A stretch of DNA of 44,589 nt from an uncultured Candidatus Actinomarina sp. (GTDB lineage: Bacteria; Actinomycetota; Acidimicrobiia; Actinomarinales; Actinomarinaceae): the NCBI GenBank assembly GCA_902619825.1, contig CACNFT010000006.1, positions 1 through 44,589 on the forward strand. Direction: 5' to 3'. Of the stretch, positions 17,925 through 28,270 are shown one piece after another; positions within the stretch are counted from its first letter, which is position 1; each line of letters starts with the position of its first letter. Under the pieces are notes generated by a model, which ran no database searches, had not been told where the DNA came from, and saw only the letters and a list, made by a program, of their open reading frames with translations. The position numbers and the translations under genes are program-made.

Positions 17925-18677
17925 TTGGATATAAAATCTATACCAAATCATGAACTTGAGAGGTTAAAACAAAAAGCTCAAGAAATCTCTGGTAGTAAAA
18001 CAGAATATCAAAATGAATATTCAACACTACTAACACGTAGGTTAAATCATGAACCAATTCAATATATTGAAGAATTCATGCCTTTTTATACAGTCCAGTT
18101 AAGAGTAGATGAACGTGCATTAATTCCTAGACCTGAAACAGAGTATTTGATCGAGATAATTAAAAATAAGGTTGTAAATCCAAAAAGCATATTAGATGTT
18201 GGTACTGGTTCTGGTTGTATAAGTCTGATGATGAAACATTTATATCCAGAAGCTGAAGTAAAAGGGATCGATATTTCACCTTTTGCTATTCAATTAGCTA
18301 CTGAAAACGCAACTCTCAATGGAATGAATATTGAATTCATCCAATCAGATTTACTTAATGAAATAAGTAGTAGTGATTTTGACTTAATAATTGCGAACCT
18401 GCCATATATACCAAGCAGTGAAATTGATAATCTTGATTTGGAAGTGCTAAATTACGAACCCTTAAATGCACTTGATGGTGGAGATAATGATGGGATTAAC
18501 ATTATTCAAAACCTCATAAAACAAATTGAAGATAAAAAATACAAAGACTTTGAAATATTTCTTGAGATAGATGAGAGATTTGGCAAGAAAGTAATTGAAT
18601 TATTGAATAACTATGACGATGTAGAATTAATTAAAGACTTGGCAGACAAAGATAGGTATGTTTATGCAAGGCGATAA
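17925..18677 (+). CDS. prmC: Release factor glutamine N5-methyltransferase
   Basis: PrmC methylates the glutamine of the GGQ motif in release factors using S-adenosylmethionine. The 250 residues show an N-terminal helical substrate-binding part, RPETEYL at about 69-75, the SAM motif DVGTGSG at 91-97 and NLPY at 158-161 in place of the more usual NPPY. The start is a TTG at 17925 directly after the prfA stop. GAGGA within the last prfA codons would be its ribosome binding site. It overlaps tsaC by 20 bases. Confidence 0.93.
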   Translation: MDIKSIPNHELERLKQKAQEISGSKTEYQNEYSTLLTRRLNHEPIQYIEEFMPFYTVQLRVDERALIPRPETEYLIEIIKNKVVNPKSILDVGTGSGCISLMMKHLYPEAEVKGIDISPFAIQLATENATLNGMNIEFIQSDLLNEISSSDFDLIIANLPYIPSSEIDNLDLEVLNYEPLNALDGGDNDGINIIQNLIKQIEDKKYKDFEIFLEIDERFGKKVIELLNNYDDVELIKDLADKDRYVYARR

Positions 18678-19245
18678 TATCTCACAAGCAATAGATGCAA
18701 TTAATAAAAATGAAGTTGTTGGTATTCCCACAGAAACCGTTTACGGTATAGGCGTCAATCCAAACTCAAAAGAAGCTGTAGAAAAATTATTCGAATTAAA
18801 AGAAAGGGATGACTCAAAACCTATCTCATTACTCATTCCCTCATACACATATTTGCAACAACTAAATCTTGTTACACAAGTGCCTGAAATTGTAGATCTC
18901 TATTGGCCAGGACCCCTGACTGCAGTTGTTGAAACCAATGAAGAATATGTTGATGGAGTCGGTACAAAAAATCCAAATACAATTGGATTAAGAGTTCCTG
19001 ATAATGAACTAACTATACAACTATTAAATGAAATTGGTCCACTGGCAGTTACAAGTGCAAATACCTCTGGCGATGAAGAAGCTAAGAACGACAGTGAGGC
19101 ATATGAAATGTTTACAGACAATATTGGATATTATTTAGAGGGAACATCAATCCATGGAGATGGATCTACAGTCGTCGATTTTAGAGTTACAGGTGGGGAA
19201 ATTTTAAGGCAAGGGCCACTTAAATGGCCTCCAAGTTACTGTTAA
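18658..19245 (+). CDS. tsaC: Threonylcarbamoyl-AMP synthase (Sua5/YrdC family)
   Basis: This enzyme makes threonylcarbamoyl-AMP from threonine, bicarbonate and ATP, the first step of t6A formation at position 37 of ANN-decoding tRNAs. The GIPTETVYGIG motif near residue 22 and KERDDSKPISLL near residue 48 are typical. At 195 residues it is the short YrdC form without a Sua5 extension. Two ATGs (18658 and 18664) could start it; both overlap prmC. It is part of the rho-to-glyA run of genes. Confidence 0.92.
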   Translation: MFMQGDNISQAIDAINKNEVVGIPTETVYGIGVNPNSKEAVEKLFELKERDDSKPISLLIPSYTYLQQLNLVTQVPEIVDLYWPGPLTAVVETNEEYVDGVGTKNPNTIGLRVPDNELTIQLLNEIGPLAVTSANTSGDEEAKNDSEAYEMFTDNIGYYLEGTSIHGDGSTVVDFRVTGGEILRQGPLKWPPSYC

Positions 19246-19254
19246 AGTGTAGAT

Positions 19255-20517
19255 ATGGAAAATACTGGCGCATTAAATACTGAGTTATTTGAAACAGATA
19301 ATGAGATAGCATCATTAATTGATAATGATTTAGCACGTCAAAACTCACATATACATTTAATTGCTTCAGAGAACTTTGCATCAAAAGCAGTAATGCAGGC
19401 GTCAGGTTCTATTCTTACAAACAAATATTCAGAAGGTTTTCCAGGAAGAAGATATTACGAGGGTTGTGAGACTGTTGATGAGATAGAACAACTCGCAATT
19501 GACAGAGCATGTGAATTATTTGAAGCAGATCATGCAAACGTCCAGCCTCATTCAGGATCATCAGCAAACATGGCAGTTTACTTAAACCTCCTAGAAGCTG
19601 GTGACACCGTTATGGGCATGTCTCTTGACCAAGGTGGACATTTAACACACGGTTCTCCTGTTAACTTTTCTGGAAGAATGTATAACTTTGTTGGTTATGG
19701 ATTAGATAAAGAAACTGAACTGATCAATATGGATGATGTTGCAAAATTAGCACAGGAAACAAAACCAAAACTACTAATTGCAGGTTATTCATCCTACTCT
19801 CAGGAGCTTGATTACAAGGCATTTAGAGAGATTGCTGATTCAGTTGGAGCTTATTTTATGGTTGATGCCGCACATTTTATTGGCCTTGTCGCCGGTAAAG
19901 TTGTTGAGAATCCCATGAAATATGCTGATGTTGTGACTGCAACAACTCATAAAGCACTTAGAGGGCCAAGAGGTGGAATGATTTTATCAACAGAGGAATT
20001 TGCAAAAGGAGTAGATAAAAATATATTCCCAGGAGCACAAGGTGGGGCATTAAATAATCAGATTGCAGCAAAGGCTGTTTGCTTTAAAGAAGCACTATCA
20101 AAAGATTTTCAAGATTATACAGCTCAAATTTTAAAGAATGCCTCAGCTCTTTCTGACTCTTTCATAAATGAAGGTCTAAGAGTTGTGAGCGGGGGAACTA
20201 CTAATCACATTGTATTAGTTGATACAAACAGCGTGGACGAAGAATTAACCGGTAAAGATGCTGGTATTTTACTCAATGAAACGGGAATTACGCTTAATCG
20301 AAATGCCATTCCATTCGATGAGAGATCACCATTCATCACATCAGGAATAAGAATGGGTACACCAGCTGCAACAACATGTGGAATGAAGGAAAGTGAATTA
20401 ACAAAAGTAGGATACTTAATTTCAGAAATTCTAAAAAATAGATCAGATTCAAACAAGCTTGATGAATTAAAAGATGAAGTAAAAGAGTTAGCTTCACAGT
20501 ACAAGCCATATGTCTAG
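19255..20517 (+). CDS. glyA: Serine hydroxymethyltransferase
   Basis: This PLP enzyme interconverts serine and glycine and feeds one-carbon units to tetrahydrofolate. The 420 residues carry [10 protein letters not shown], the YYEGCETVD substrate region and the PLP lysine in [14 protein letters not shown]. The segment before it reads [13 protein letters not shown], a mild variant of the usual DxAHxxGL. It lies nine bases after tsaC, and its end overlaps the following ATP-synthase accessory gene by eight bases. Confidence 0.96.
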   Translation: MENTGALNTELFETDNEIASLIDNDLARQNSHIHLIASENFASKAVMQASGSILTNKYSEGFPGRRYYEGCETVDEIEQLAIDRACELFEADHANVQPHSGSSANMAVYLNLLEAGDTVMGMSLDQGGHLTHGSPVNFSGRMYNFVGYGLDKETELINMDDVAKLAQETKPKLLIAGYSSYSQELDYKAFREIADSVGAYFMVDAAHFIGLVAGKVVENPMKYADVVTATTHKALRGPRGGMILSTEEFAKGVDKNIFPGAQGGALNNQIAAKAVCFKEALSKDFQDYTAQILKNASALSDSFINEGLRVVSGGTTNHIVLVDTNSVDEELTGKDAGILLNETGITLNRNAIPFDERSPFITSGIRMGTPAATTCGMKESELTKVGYLISEILKNRSDSNKLDELKDEVKELASQYKPYV

Positions 20518-20722
20518 CAATCGAAGAAAATTAAATTTAGAAGACTACGGTCCAGTAAGTTCTTTTTCAACTTCAATAATTAGTGGTCTGTTAGTTGGTT
20601 TACTAGTCCAAAATTTCATCGGGTTTGAGCCCTACACAGTAATCATTTTTGTGTTTGTTGGAATTTATGATGGTTTCAGAAGAATGTGGAAAATCTCAAA
20701 AAAACTTGAACAAGATCAATGA
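20510..20722 (+). CDS. AtpZ-like small membrane protein of the ATP synthase operon
   Basis: The 70-residue protein has a basic N-terminus and two hydrophobic spans (about residues 20-37 and 42-57). A charged tail ([14 protein letters not shown]) follows. The size, topology and place at the head of the atp operon fit the AtpZ (ATP synthase gene 1-like) family, whose members are thought to help Fo assembly. The match is by layout more than by a diagnostic motif. It overlaps both glyA and the following atpI-like gene. Confidence 0.65.
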   Translation: MSSNRRKLNLEDYGPVSSFSTSIISGLLVGLLVQNFIGFEPYTVIIFVFVGIYDGFRRMWKISKKLEQDQ

Positions 20723-21123
20723 ATGTTGAATTAGTACTAGCTACAAGAATGCTTAAAAGAGCGTCAATAATTTATATTCTTTGTCCACTTCTTTTTTTAA
20801 TTAGATCACAAAATGCATTTGTTACATCTTTAGCGTCTTCAATAATTGTTGCAGTTGGATTTTATTTGGGTGCAGTCATCATGTCGTATGCTGCAAAAAT
20901 CTCATTAAATTTTTATTACTTCGCTGCGATTTTTGGATATTTATTCAGATTAATTTTCATTTTTGGACTTCTCTTATTACTGAGAAGCTTATATTCTATT
21001 GATGAATTGGCAATGTCTTCGACAGTGCCAATCGTCTTTTTAAGTATGTTATTCTTAGAAATGGCTATGGTAATTAAGAGAAAAGACACTGACTTAGATT
21101 GGGCAAATGATAACAGCAGCTGA
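20719..21123 (+). CDS. atpI: AtpI-like ATP synthase assembly protein
   Basis: The 134-residue protein has four predicted membrane spans (about residues 13-31, 36-57, 66-90 and 100-118) and lies directly upstream of atpB, the usual location of atpI. AtpI helps assemble the c-ring. The sequence itself is poorly conserved in this family, so position and topology carry the call. It overlaps its neighbours by four bases upstream (ATGA) and 17 bases downstream. Confidence 0.65.
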   Translation: MNVELVLATRMLKRASIIYILCPLLFLIRSQNAFVTSLASSIIVAVGFYLGAVIMSYAAKISLNFYYFAAIFGYLFRLIFIFGLLLLLRSLYSIDELAMSSTVPIVFLSMLFLEMAMVIKRKDTDLDWANDNSS

Positions 21124-21913
21124 GACTTGTGATTTTATAAACAACGTTGTTTGCAAACCTGAAAATGTAAACTCATTGTTCGAATTTGGGAACTTTGGTT
21201 CTTCAGACATCTCCCGGACAGAAATTCTTATACTTTTAGCTGCGATTATCCCAGTAGTTTTGATGTTTTTTGGGCTTAGAAAAAAATCAGTTATTCCTGG
21301 AAGACTTCAATCTGTAGTTGAAAGCATCTTTACTTTCGTGAAAGATGAAATAGCTCTCGGTGTAATTGGCCGAGGTGGAGAAAAATTTACACCATATCTA
21401 ATTTCAGTTTTTATGTTTATCTTGGTTGGTAACTTATTTGAAGTCACTCCACTTATAAATTTCCCAGTTACATCTCGCATGGCACTCCCTCTCTTCTTAA
21501 GCCTTGTCACCTACGTAATATTTCTTTTTGTTGGAATCAAAACAGAGGGAATAAAATACTTTACGAACTTACTATGGCCACCGGGAGTCCCTGTAGCCTT
21601 AAAACCTCTAGTTGGTGCAATCGAGTTGGTTTCAGTTCTACTTGTAAGACCATTCAGTTTAGCTGTTCGATTATTTGCTAACCTTGTAGCAGGTCACGTA
21701 ATGTTAAGCCTTCTCTTAGCTTCAGCATATTTCTTTGTTGTACAACCTGGAGTAGGCGAATATATCGTATCAAAAGCACCTGTTGGTCTCGCATGGTTCA
21801 CATTAGGTCTTGCAATATATGGTTTTGAATTAATAGTTTCTATTCTGCAGGCATACATATTTACTTTGTTGTCAGCAGTTTATATACAGACGTCTCTGCA
21901 TCCAGAGCATTAA
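21107..21913 (+). CDS. atpB: ATP synthase Fo subunit a
   Basis: Subunit a forms the proton half-channels against the c-ring. The 268-residue protein has five or six membrane spans, and the essential arginine is R188 within SLAVRLFANLVAGH. NLFEVTP and the C-terminal ELIVSILQAYIFTLL helix are also typical. The ATG at 21107 lies inside the end of the atpI-like gene and no better start is visible. Confidence 0.95.
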   Translation: MITAAETCDFINNVVCKPENVNSLFEFGNFGSSDISRTEILILLAAIIPVVLMFFGLRKKSVIPGRLQSVVESIFTFVKDEIALGVIGRGGEKFTPYLISVFMFILVGNLFEVTPLINFPVTSRMALPLFLSLVTYVIFLFVGIKTEGIKYFTNLLWPPGVPVALKPLVGAIELVSVLLVRPFSLAVRLFANLVAGHVMLSLLLASAYFFVVQPGVGEYIVSKAPVGLAWFTLGLAIYGFELIVSILQAYIFTLLSAVYIQTSLHPEH

Positions 21914-21915
21914 TT

Positions 21916-22133
<218 letters not shown>

Positions 22134-22135
22134 AA

Positions 22136-22672
22136 ATGATGTTTTATTTGGATACATTTTTAGCGGAAGCAGAAGAGTCAAGCTCAGGTGTTGACTTATT
22201 ACTGCCTGCAACTTCAGAATTGGTAGCTGGAGTAGTAGCTTTTGCAGTAGTATTTTTCTTCGTTTGGAAGTGGGCTTTACCTGCAATGAACGAAACACTT
22301 GATAAAAGATCCGCTGAAATAGAAGGACAGATTAAGGAAGCTGAAAGTACTAAATCAGAGGCTGAGAAATCAAAGCAAGAATATGATGCTTTAGTTTCCA
22401 ATGCTGACGCAGAAGTTCAAAAAATTATTGATGAAGGTAAGCAAGCAGCAGAAAAACTTAAAGAAGATGTTTTAACTGAAGCAAGAGCTGAAGCAGAAGC
22501 AATAGTTGAAAAAGCAAAGTCAGATTCAGACGCTGAAAAAGAAAGAGTCTCAACTGAGCTCAAAAGCGAGGTTGCTGATCTATCTCTTGAGATTTCTCAA
22601 AAAGTAGCTTCTTCAATGTCAAAAACTGACCAAAAAAAATTAATTGAAAAGTTTATTAAGGAGTTGAATTAA
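22136..22672 (+). CDS. atpF: ATP synthase Fo subunit b
   Basis: Subunit b is the peripheral stalk. The 178 residues show a short N-terminal part, one membrane helix (about 31-48, with VVFFFVWKWALP) and a long Ala/Glu/Lys-rich coiled coil to the C-terminus. Two ATGs in tandem (22136 and 22139) could be used. The gene starts two bases after atpE. Confidence 0.94.
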   Translation: MMFYLDTFLAEAEESSSGVDLLLPATSELVAGVVAFAVVFFFVWKWALPAMNETLDKRSAEIEGQIKEAESTKSEAEKSKQEYDALVSNADAEVQKIIDEGKQAAEKLKEDVLTEARAEAEAIVEKAKSDSDAEKERVSTELKSEVADLSLEISQKVASSMSKTDQKKLIEKFIKELN

Positions 22673-22676
22673 GTAA

Positions 22677-23204
22677 ATGTCTGTTGATTCTTTCTCAAAA
22701 GGAATTGTAGAAATTATTTCTTCATCTAAAGATGCTGAAAGAGTTGAAAATGAAATCCTCCAAGTTTTCAATGCACTTTCAAAAAGCTCTGAAGCCTTAG
22801 ATGTGTTTAGAAATTTTGGTATTCCTGTTGAAAAGAAGATAGAGGCAGTTAATTCATTACTCGACAAAAGAGTCTTACCACTTACTCTCGATTTAATAAC
22901 CTTGACAATATCTCAAGGTTTCGGAGATAACCTCTCTGATATCGAAAGTTCGGTTGCAAATTACATTGCTGAAAAAAGAGGGGCATCAGTTGCAAAAGTC
23001 GTTTCAGCAGTTGAATTAGATGCAAAAACTGAAAAAAGTTTGATAAGTGCCCTCAAGAAAAAATTAGGCACCGATGTGGAAATAAAAGTTGAAGTCAATC
23101 CAGATGTATTGGGTGGACTTAGTGTAAGTGTTGGTGAGAGAACATTTGATGGATTGATTTCCTCAAAAATCTCAGAGATAAAAACAGTTTTAGAAAGTAG
23201 GTAA
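22677..23204 (+). CDS. atpH: ATP synthase F1 subunit delta
   Basis: Delta links the peripheral stalk to the top of F1. The 175-residue protein has the usual length and ends with the conserved [19 protein letters not shown] region. It does not carry the b-delta fusion known from mycobacteria; here b and delta are separate. It lies four bases after atpF. Confidence 0.94.
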   Translation: MSVDSFSKGIVEIISSSKDAERVENEILQVFNALSKSSEALDVFRNFGIPVEKKIEAVNSLLDKRVLPLTLDLITLTISQGFGDNLSDIESSVANYIAEKRGASVAKVVSAVELDAKTEKSLISALKKKLGTDVEIKVEVNPDVLGGLSVSVGERTFDGLISSKISEIKTVLESR

Positions 23205-23205
23205 A

Positions 23206-24723
23206 TTGAGCGAATTTAATATTGATGCAAAACAAATATCAGATTCATTAAAAGAGACTCTAGGTGATTGGCAGGATTCTGTAAAAGACGATCTTGTTGG
23301 TTACGTTTCTGCAGTCGCTGATGGAGTAGCAAGAGTTAAAGGCTTAGAAAATGTTATGGCATCAGAGCTTCTTGAATTCCCAGGGGGACTTGTTGGAGTA
23401 GCACTTAACCTTGAAGAGGATTCTATCGGTGTTGTTTTGATGGGTGACTCAAATCACATAGAAGAGGGCATGCCTGTAAAACAAACTGGAGAGGTGTTGT
23501 CAATTGGTGTTGGTGATGGCTTTTTAGGAAGAGTTATTGATCCCCTAGGAAATCCAATTGATGGCAAAGGACCTATTGAATTTACTGAACGAAGACGATT
23601 AGAACTTCAAGCCCCATCTGTTGTTGAAAGACAACCCGTTGGGGAGCCACTACAAACTGGTATTAAAGCTATTGACTCAATGATTCCAATTGGTCGTGGA
23701 CAAAGAGAATTAATTATTGGTGATAGACAGATTGGAAAAACTGCTGTTGCAGTTGATACAATAATCAATCAAAAAGACACAGATGTTAAATGTATCTATG
23801 TTGCTATTGGTCAAAAATCATCAACTGTTGCAGAAGTAGTAGAGAGATTTGAGCAAGAGGGTGTTCTAGATAAAGTAGTAATTGTAAACGCACCTGCCTC
23901 AGCTGCAGCTGCATTGCAGATGTATGCTCCTTATGCTGGGTCAGCAATTGGCCAACATTGGATGTATAACGGTGAGCATGGATTAATTGTTTTTGACGAT
24001 CTATCAAAACAAGCCATCGCCTATCGTCAGATATCACTTCTACTAAGAAGACCTCCTGGAAGAGAGGCTTATCCTGGTGACGTTTTCTATCTTCACTCAA
24101 GGCTATTAGAGCGTTGTGCAAAAGTTAGTGAAGAGTTAGGTGGCGGTTCACTTACAGGACTACCAATCATAGAAACAAAAGCTGGAGACGTATCGGCATT
24201 CATCCCAACAAATGTTATTTCCATTACAGATGGACAGATTTATTTGGAATCAGAACTCTTTTATTCTGGTGTTAGACCTGCTGTAAACCCAGGTACATCA
24301 GTATCAAGAGTGGGTGGTGCTGCACAAACTAAAGCTATGAAGAAAGTTTCAGGACCTTTAAGAATTAACCTTGCACAGTTCAGAGAGTTAGAGGCCTTTG
24401 CAGAGTTTGGATCAGACTTGGATGCTGCATCACAAGCACAGCTTGATAGAGGAAGAAGAGTTGTCGAATTATTAAAGCAGCCACAATATCAACCAGTGCC
24501 AATGGAAGAGCAAGTCATCTCACTCTATGCAGTAACAGAGGGATTTTTAGATGTAGTTGATCCTGCTGACATCCCTCAAACCGAATTAGATTTGATTGAT
24601 TTTGTTAAAACAAGACATTCAGATGTTATTAATTCAATAAAAACAACAGGTGAATTACCTGAAGAGGAATTAAAAACAGCTGTTGAAGCCTTTGTAAGTA
24701 CATTGGAGAAAAAAGAAGAATAA
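23206..24723 (+). CDS. atpA: ATP synthase F1 subunit alpha
   Basis: Alpha is the non-catalytic nucleotide-binding subunit. The 505 residues have the family's length. The P-loop reads GDRQIGKT (172-179), with isoleucine where GDRQTGKT is usual. [30 protein letters not shown] and [14 protein letters not shown] are typical. The start is a TTG at 23206, one base after the atpH stop, with AGTAGG as a modest ribosome binding site. No upstream ATG is in frame close by. Confidence 0.96.
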   Translation: MSEFNIDAKQISDSLKETLGDWQDSVKDDLVGYVSAVADGVARVKGLENVMASELLEFPGGLVGVALNLEEDSIGVVLMGDSNHIEEGMPVKQTGEVLSIGVGDGFLGRVIDPLGNPIDGKGPIEFTERRRLELQAPSVVERQPVGEPLQTGIKAIDSMIPIGRGQRELIIGDRQIGKTAVAVDTIINQKDTDVKCIYVAIGQKSSTVAEVVERFEQEGVLDKVVIVNAPASAAAALQMYAPYAGSAIGQHWMYNGEHGLIVFDDLSKQAIAYRQISLLLRRPPGREAYPGDVFYLHSRLLERCAKVSEELGGGSLTGLPIIETKAGDVSAFIPTNVISITDGQIYLESELFYSGVRPAVNPGTSVSRVGGAAQTKAMKKVSGPLRINLAQFRELEAFAEFGSDLDAASQAQLDRGRRVVELLKQPQYQPVPMEEQVISLYAVTEGFLDVVDPADIPQTELDLIDFVKTRHSDVINSIKTTGELPEEELKTAVEAFVSTLEKKEE

Positions 24724-24726
24724 ACC

Positions 24727-25596
24727 ATGGCAAGTGCTGAATTACGAATAATAAATAGAAGAATAAAGAGTGTTAAATCCACTAAGAAAATAACACGTGC
24801 AATGGAACTTATTGCATCTTCAAGAATCGTAAAAGCACAACAAAGACTTACATCATCAAATAATTACACAAATCTACTCTCACAAATTGTTGAGGAATTA
24901 ACAGGAAGTGGAGAGATGCCAAGTTCACCACCGGTTGAAGGAACAAAAAAAATAACATTAGTTGTCATTACTTCAGATCGAGGACTTGCTGGTGCATATA
25001 ACACCAATATTTTAAAACTTGCTGAGGTAAGAAAAGCTGAATATGAAAACTTGAATAGTAAAGTTGAGATTGTGACCGTTGGAAAAAAAGCAAATGGTTA
25101 CTTTAAGTACAGAAATATTGAACCTAAACAAAACTATGAGGGCATTACTGATGAACCAAATTTCGAGAATGCACTAGAGATTATGACACCTCTTGTACAA
25201 GAATTCTATGATGGAAAAACAAATCAAATTGAAATTGTCTACACAGAATATAAATCTGCAATGACTCAAACGGCGTTGTATAAGACAGTACTTCCTTTCG
25301 AAGTAGAACAGATAGCGAAAGAAATAGAGTCAGTTGGTGGGTATACATTTGAACCTTCAGCAAGTCAGGTTCTCAGCAACATCATTCCAAAATATACAAA
25401 TGCAACAATCTTCTCTTCATTACTGAATGCTTCAACATCAGAGCATGCGTCACGAATGAGAGCGATGAAAGCTGCTACCGAGAACGCAGAAGAGTTAATC
25501 AAGATTTTATCAAGACAAAGTAATCAAGCTAGACAAGCTGAGATTACAACAGAGATTTCAGAAATTGTTGGTGGAGCGGAAGCTTTAGCCGGGTAA
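24727..25596 (+). CDS. atpG: ATP synthase F1 subunit gamma
   Basis: Gamma is the central rotor shaft. The 289 residues begin with RIINRRIKSVKSTKKITRAM and end with a long helix (SEHASRMRAMKAATENAEELI), both conserved. ITSDRGLAGAYN marks the globular part. The gene starts three bases after atpA. Confidence 0.95.
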   Translation: MASAELRIINRRIKSVKSTKKITRAMELIASSRIVKAQQRLTSSNNYTNLLSQIVEELTGSGEMPSSPPVEGTKKITLVVITSDRGLAGAYNTNILKLAEVRKAEYENLNSKVEIVTVGKKANGYFKYRNIEPKQNYEGITDEPNFENALEIMTPLVQEFYDGKTNQIEIVYTEYKSAMTQTALYKTVLPFEVEQIAKEIESVGGYTFEPSASQVLSNIIPKYTNATIFSSLLNASTSEHASRMRAMKAATENAEELIKILSRQSNQARQAEITTEISEIVGGAEALAG

Positions 25597-25607
25597 GGAG
25601 AAACTAA

Positions 25608-27026
<1,419 letters not shown>

Positions 27027-27344
27027 ATGTATGTAGAGGTCGTTTCTCCTGAGGAGAGTTGCTTTACAGGGGATGCAACAATGGTCATATCAAGAACTCC
27101 AAACGGAGAGATTGGTATATTAGAAGGCCATGAACCAACCGTAGCTACATTAGTTCCAGGTGGGTTAACCATAGAGCATGATAATCAGAGAACATCTTTT
27201 GCAATTTCTGGCGGAATACTTCAAATTACTGGTGAAAAAGTAATTGTTCTTGGTGAGTTAGTTGAAAAAATTGACGGTGATCATGATAAAGCCATCGAAC
27301 TCGGGCAAGAGTTAGCAAAGAAGACATTTACCTCAGACGAATAA
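27027..27344 (+). CDS. atpC: ATP synthase F1 subunit epsilon, short form
   Basis: The protein has the N-terminal beta-sandwich of epsilon (MYVEVVSPEES, PNGEIGILEGHEP, AISGGILQI). It ends at residue 105, after one short helix (about DHDKAIELGQELAKK). Typical epsilon subunits have about 120-140 residues with two C-terminal helices that can inhibit the enzyme; the second helix is absent here. The start ATG directly follows the atpD stop. Its stop overlaps the next gene by one base. Confidence 0.93.
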   Translation: MYVEVVSPEESCFTGDATMVISRTPNGEIGILEGHEPTVATLVPGGLTIEHDNQRTSFAISGGILQITGEKVIVLGELVEKIDGDHDKAIELGQELAKKTFTSDE

Positions 27345-28174
27345 TGGCAACAATTCTTGCTTTTCACGCACATCCTGACGATGAAAGCGTATCAACAGGT
27401 GTTACCTTAGCTAAATATGCAGATGAAGGTCATCGAGTTGTTGTTGTTACAGCAACTGATGGATCAGCTGGTGAAATTCATAACTATGAAAACCCAGAAG
27501 AGTTATTTCCAAAATTGGCTGAAATGCGAAAAGAGGAACTTGAAAAAAGTTTAGATGCTCTCGGTGTAAAAGAATATGAGTGGCTTGGATATAAAGACTC
27601 TGGAATGATGGGCACAGAGGAAAACAATGATCCTGATTGTTTTTGGAGACAAGATTATTTTGGACCTGTGGGCAAGCTTGTGACAGAAATAAGAAAATAT
27701 AAACCTGATGTTTTAATAACCTATGATCCATTTGGGGGATATGGGCATCCTGATCATATTCAAACACATAGAGTTGGAACAGCTGCGTTTTTTGCAGCTG
27801 GTGATATAGATAAGTTTCCATTAAAAGATGAAGAAGACATATGGATTCCAGAAAGACTTTATTTTAATGCGTGGTCAAAATCGAGAATTCAAGCAAGACG
27901 AACTCAAATGTATGAGGCTGGAATATTAACTGAAGATGAGTTTAATGCATTTAATCCTATCGGAAGTGATAATGAGGATATTGATGTCGAAATAGATGGA
28001 ACAAAGTATATTGAAAATAAAATCAATTCTATGAAGGCTCATCGATCACAATTTAAAACAGATTGGTGGGGATTCAATATCCCTGAAGAATATCAAAAAG
28101 ACTTTCTTGGATACGAAAGTTATATCCTAGCATTTAATAGAGGAAATTGGTTTTCACCTACTGAGTTAATTTGA
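27344..28174 (+). CDS. PIG-L/LmbE-family zinc deacetylase (MshB- or Mca-like)
   Basis: These zinc hydrolases remove acyl groups from N-acetylglucosaminyl substrates. In actinobacteria the known members are MshB (mycothiol synthesis) and Mca (mycothiol S-conjugate amidase). The 276 residues show AHPDDE at 9-14 and GHPDHIQTH near residue 132, which supply the zinc ligands. DGSAGEIHN and SQFKTDWW also look like this group. Sequence alone does not decide between MshB and Mca. The ATG overlaps the atpC stop, so it is transcribed as the tail of the ATP synthase operon. Confidence 0.85.
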   Translation: MATILAFHAHPDDESVSTGVTLAKYADEGHRVVVVTATDGSAGEIHNYENPEELFPKLAEMRKEELEKSLDALGVKEYEWLGYKDSGMMGTEENNDPDCFWRQDYFGPVGKLVTEIRKYKPDVLITYDPFGGYGHPDHIQTHRVGTAAFFAAGDIDKFPLKDEEDIWIPERLYFNAWSKSRIQARRTQMYEAGILTEDEFNAFNPIGSDNEDIDVEIDGTKYIENKINSMKAHRSQFKTDWWGFNIPEEYQKDFLGYESYILAFNRGNWFSPTELI

Positions 28175-28197
28175 AACTTAAACATATTTAAGCTTAA

Positions 28198-28218
28198 CGT
28201 TTACTTTGCGTTTACTTT
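28198..28218 (+). promoter_or_regulatory. PHO-box-like direct repeat upstream of pstS
   Basis: CGTTTACTTT occurs at 28198-28207 and again at 28209-28218, a perfect 10-base direct repeat with an 11-base period. That period is the spacing of PhoB/PhoP-type binding half-sites. It lies 53-73 bases before the pstS start. AT-rich sequence downstream (such as TAATTT at 28241-28246) could act as -10. AAGGAAA at 28261-28267 is the ribosome binding site of pstS. Confidence 0.6.
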
Positions 28219-28270
28219 TACAAAATACTCTGACCATTGTTAATTTAATTAAATTAAAGAAAGGAAATCC

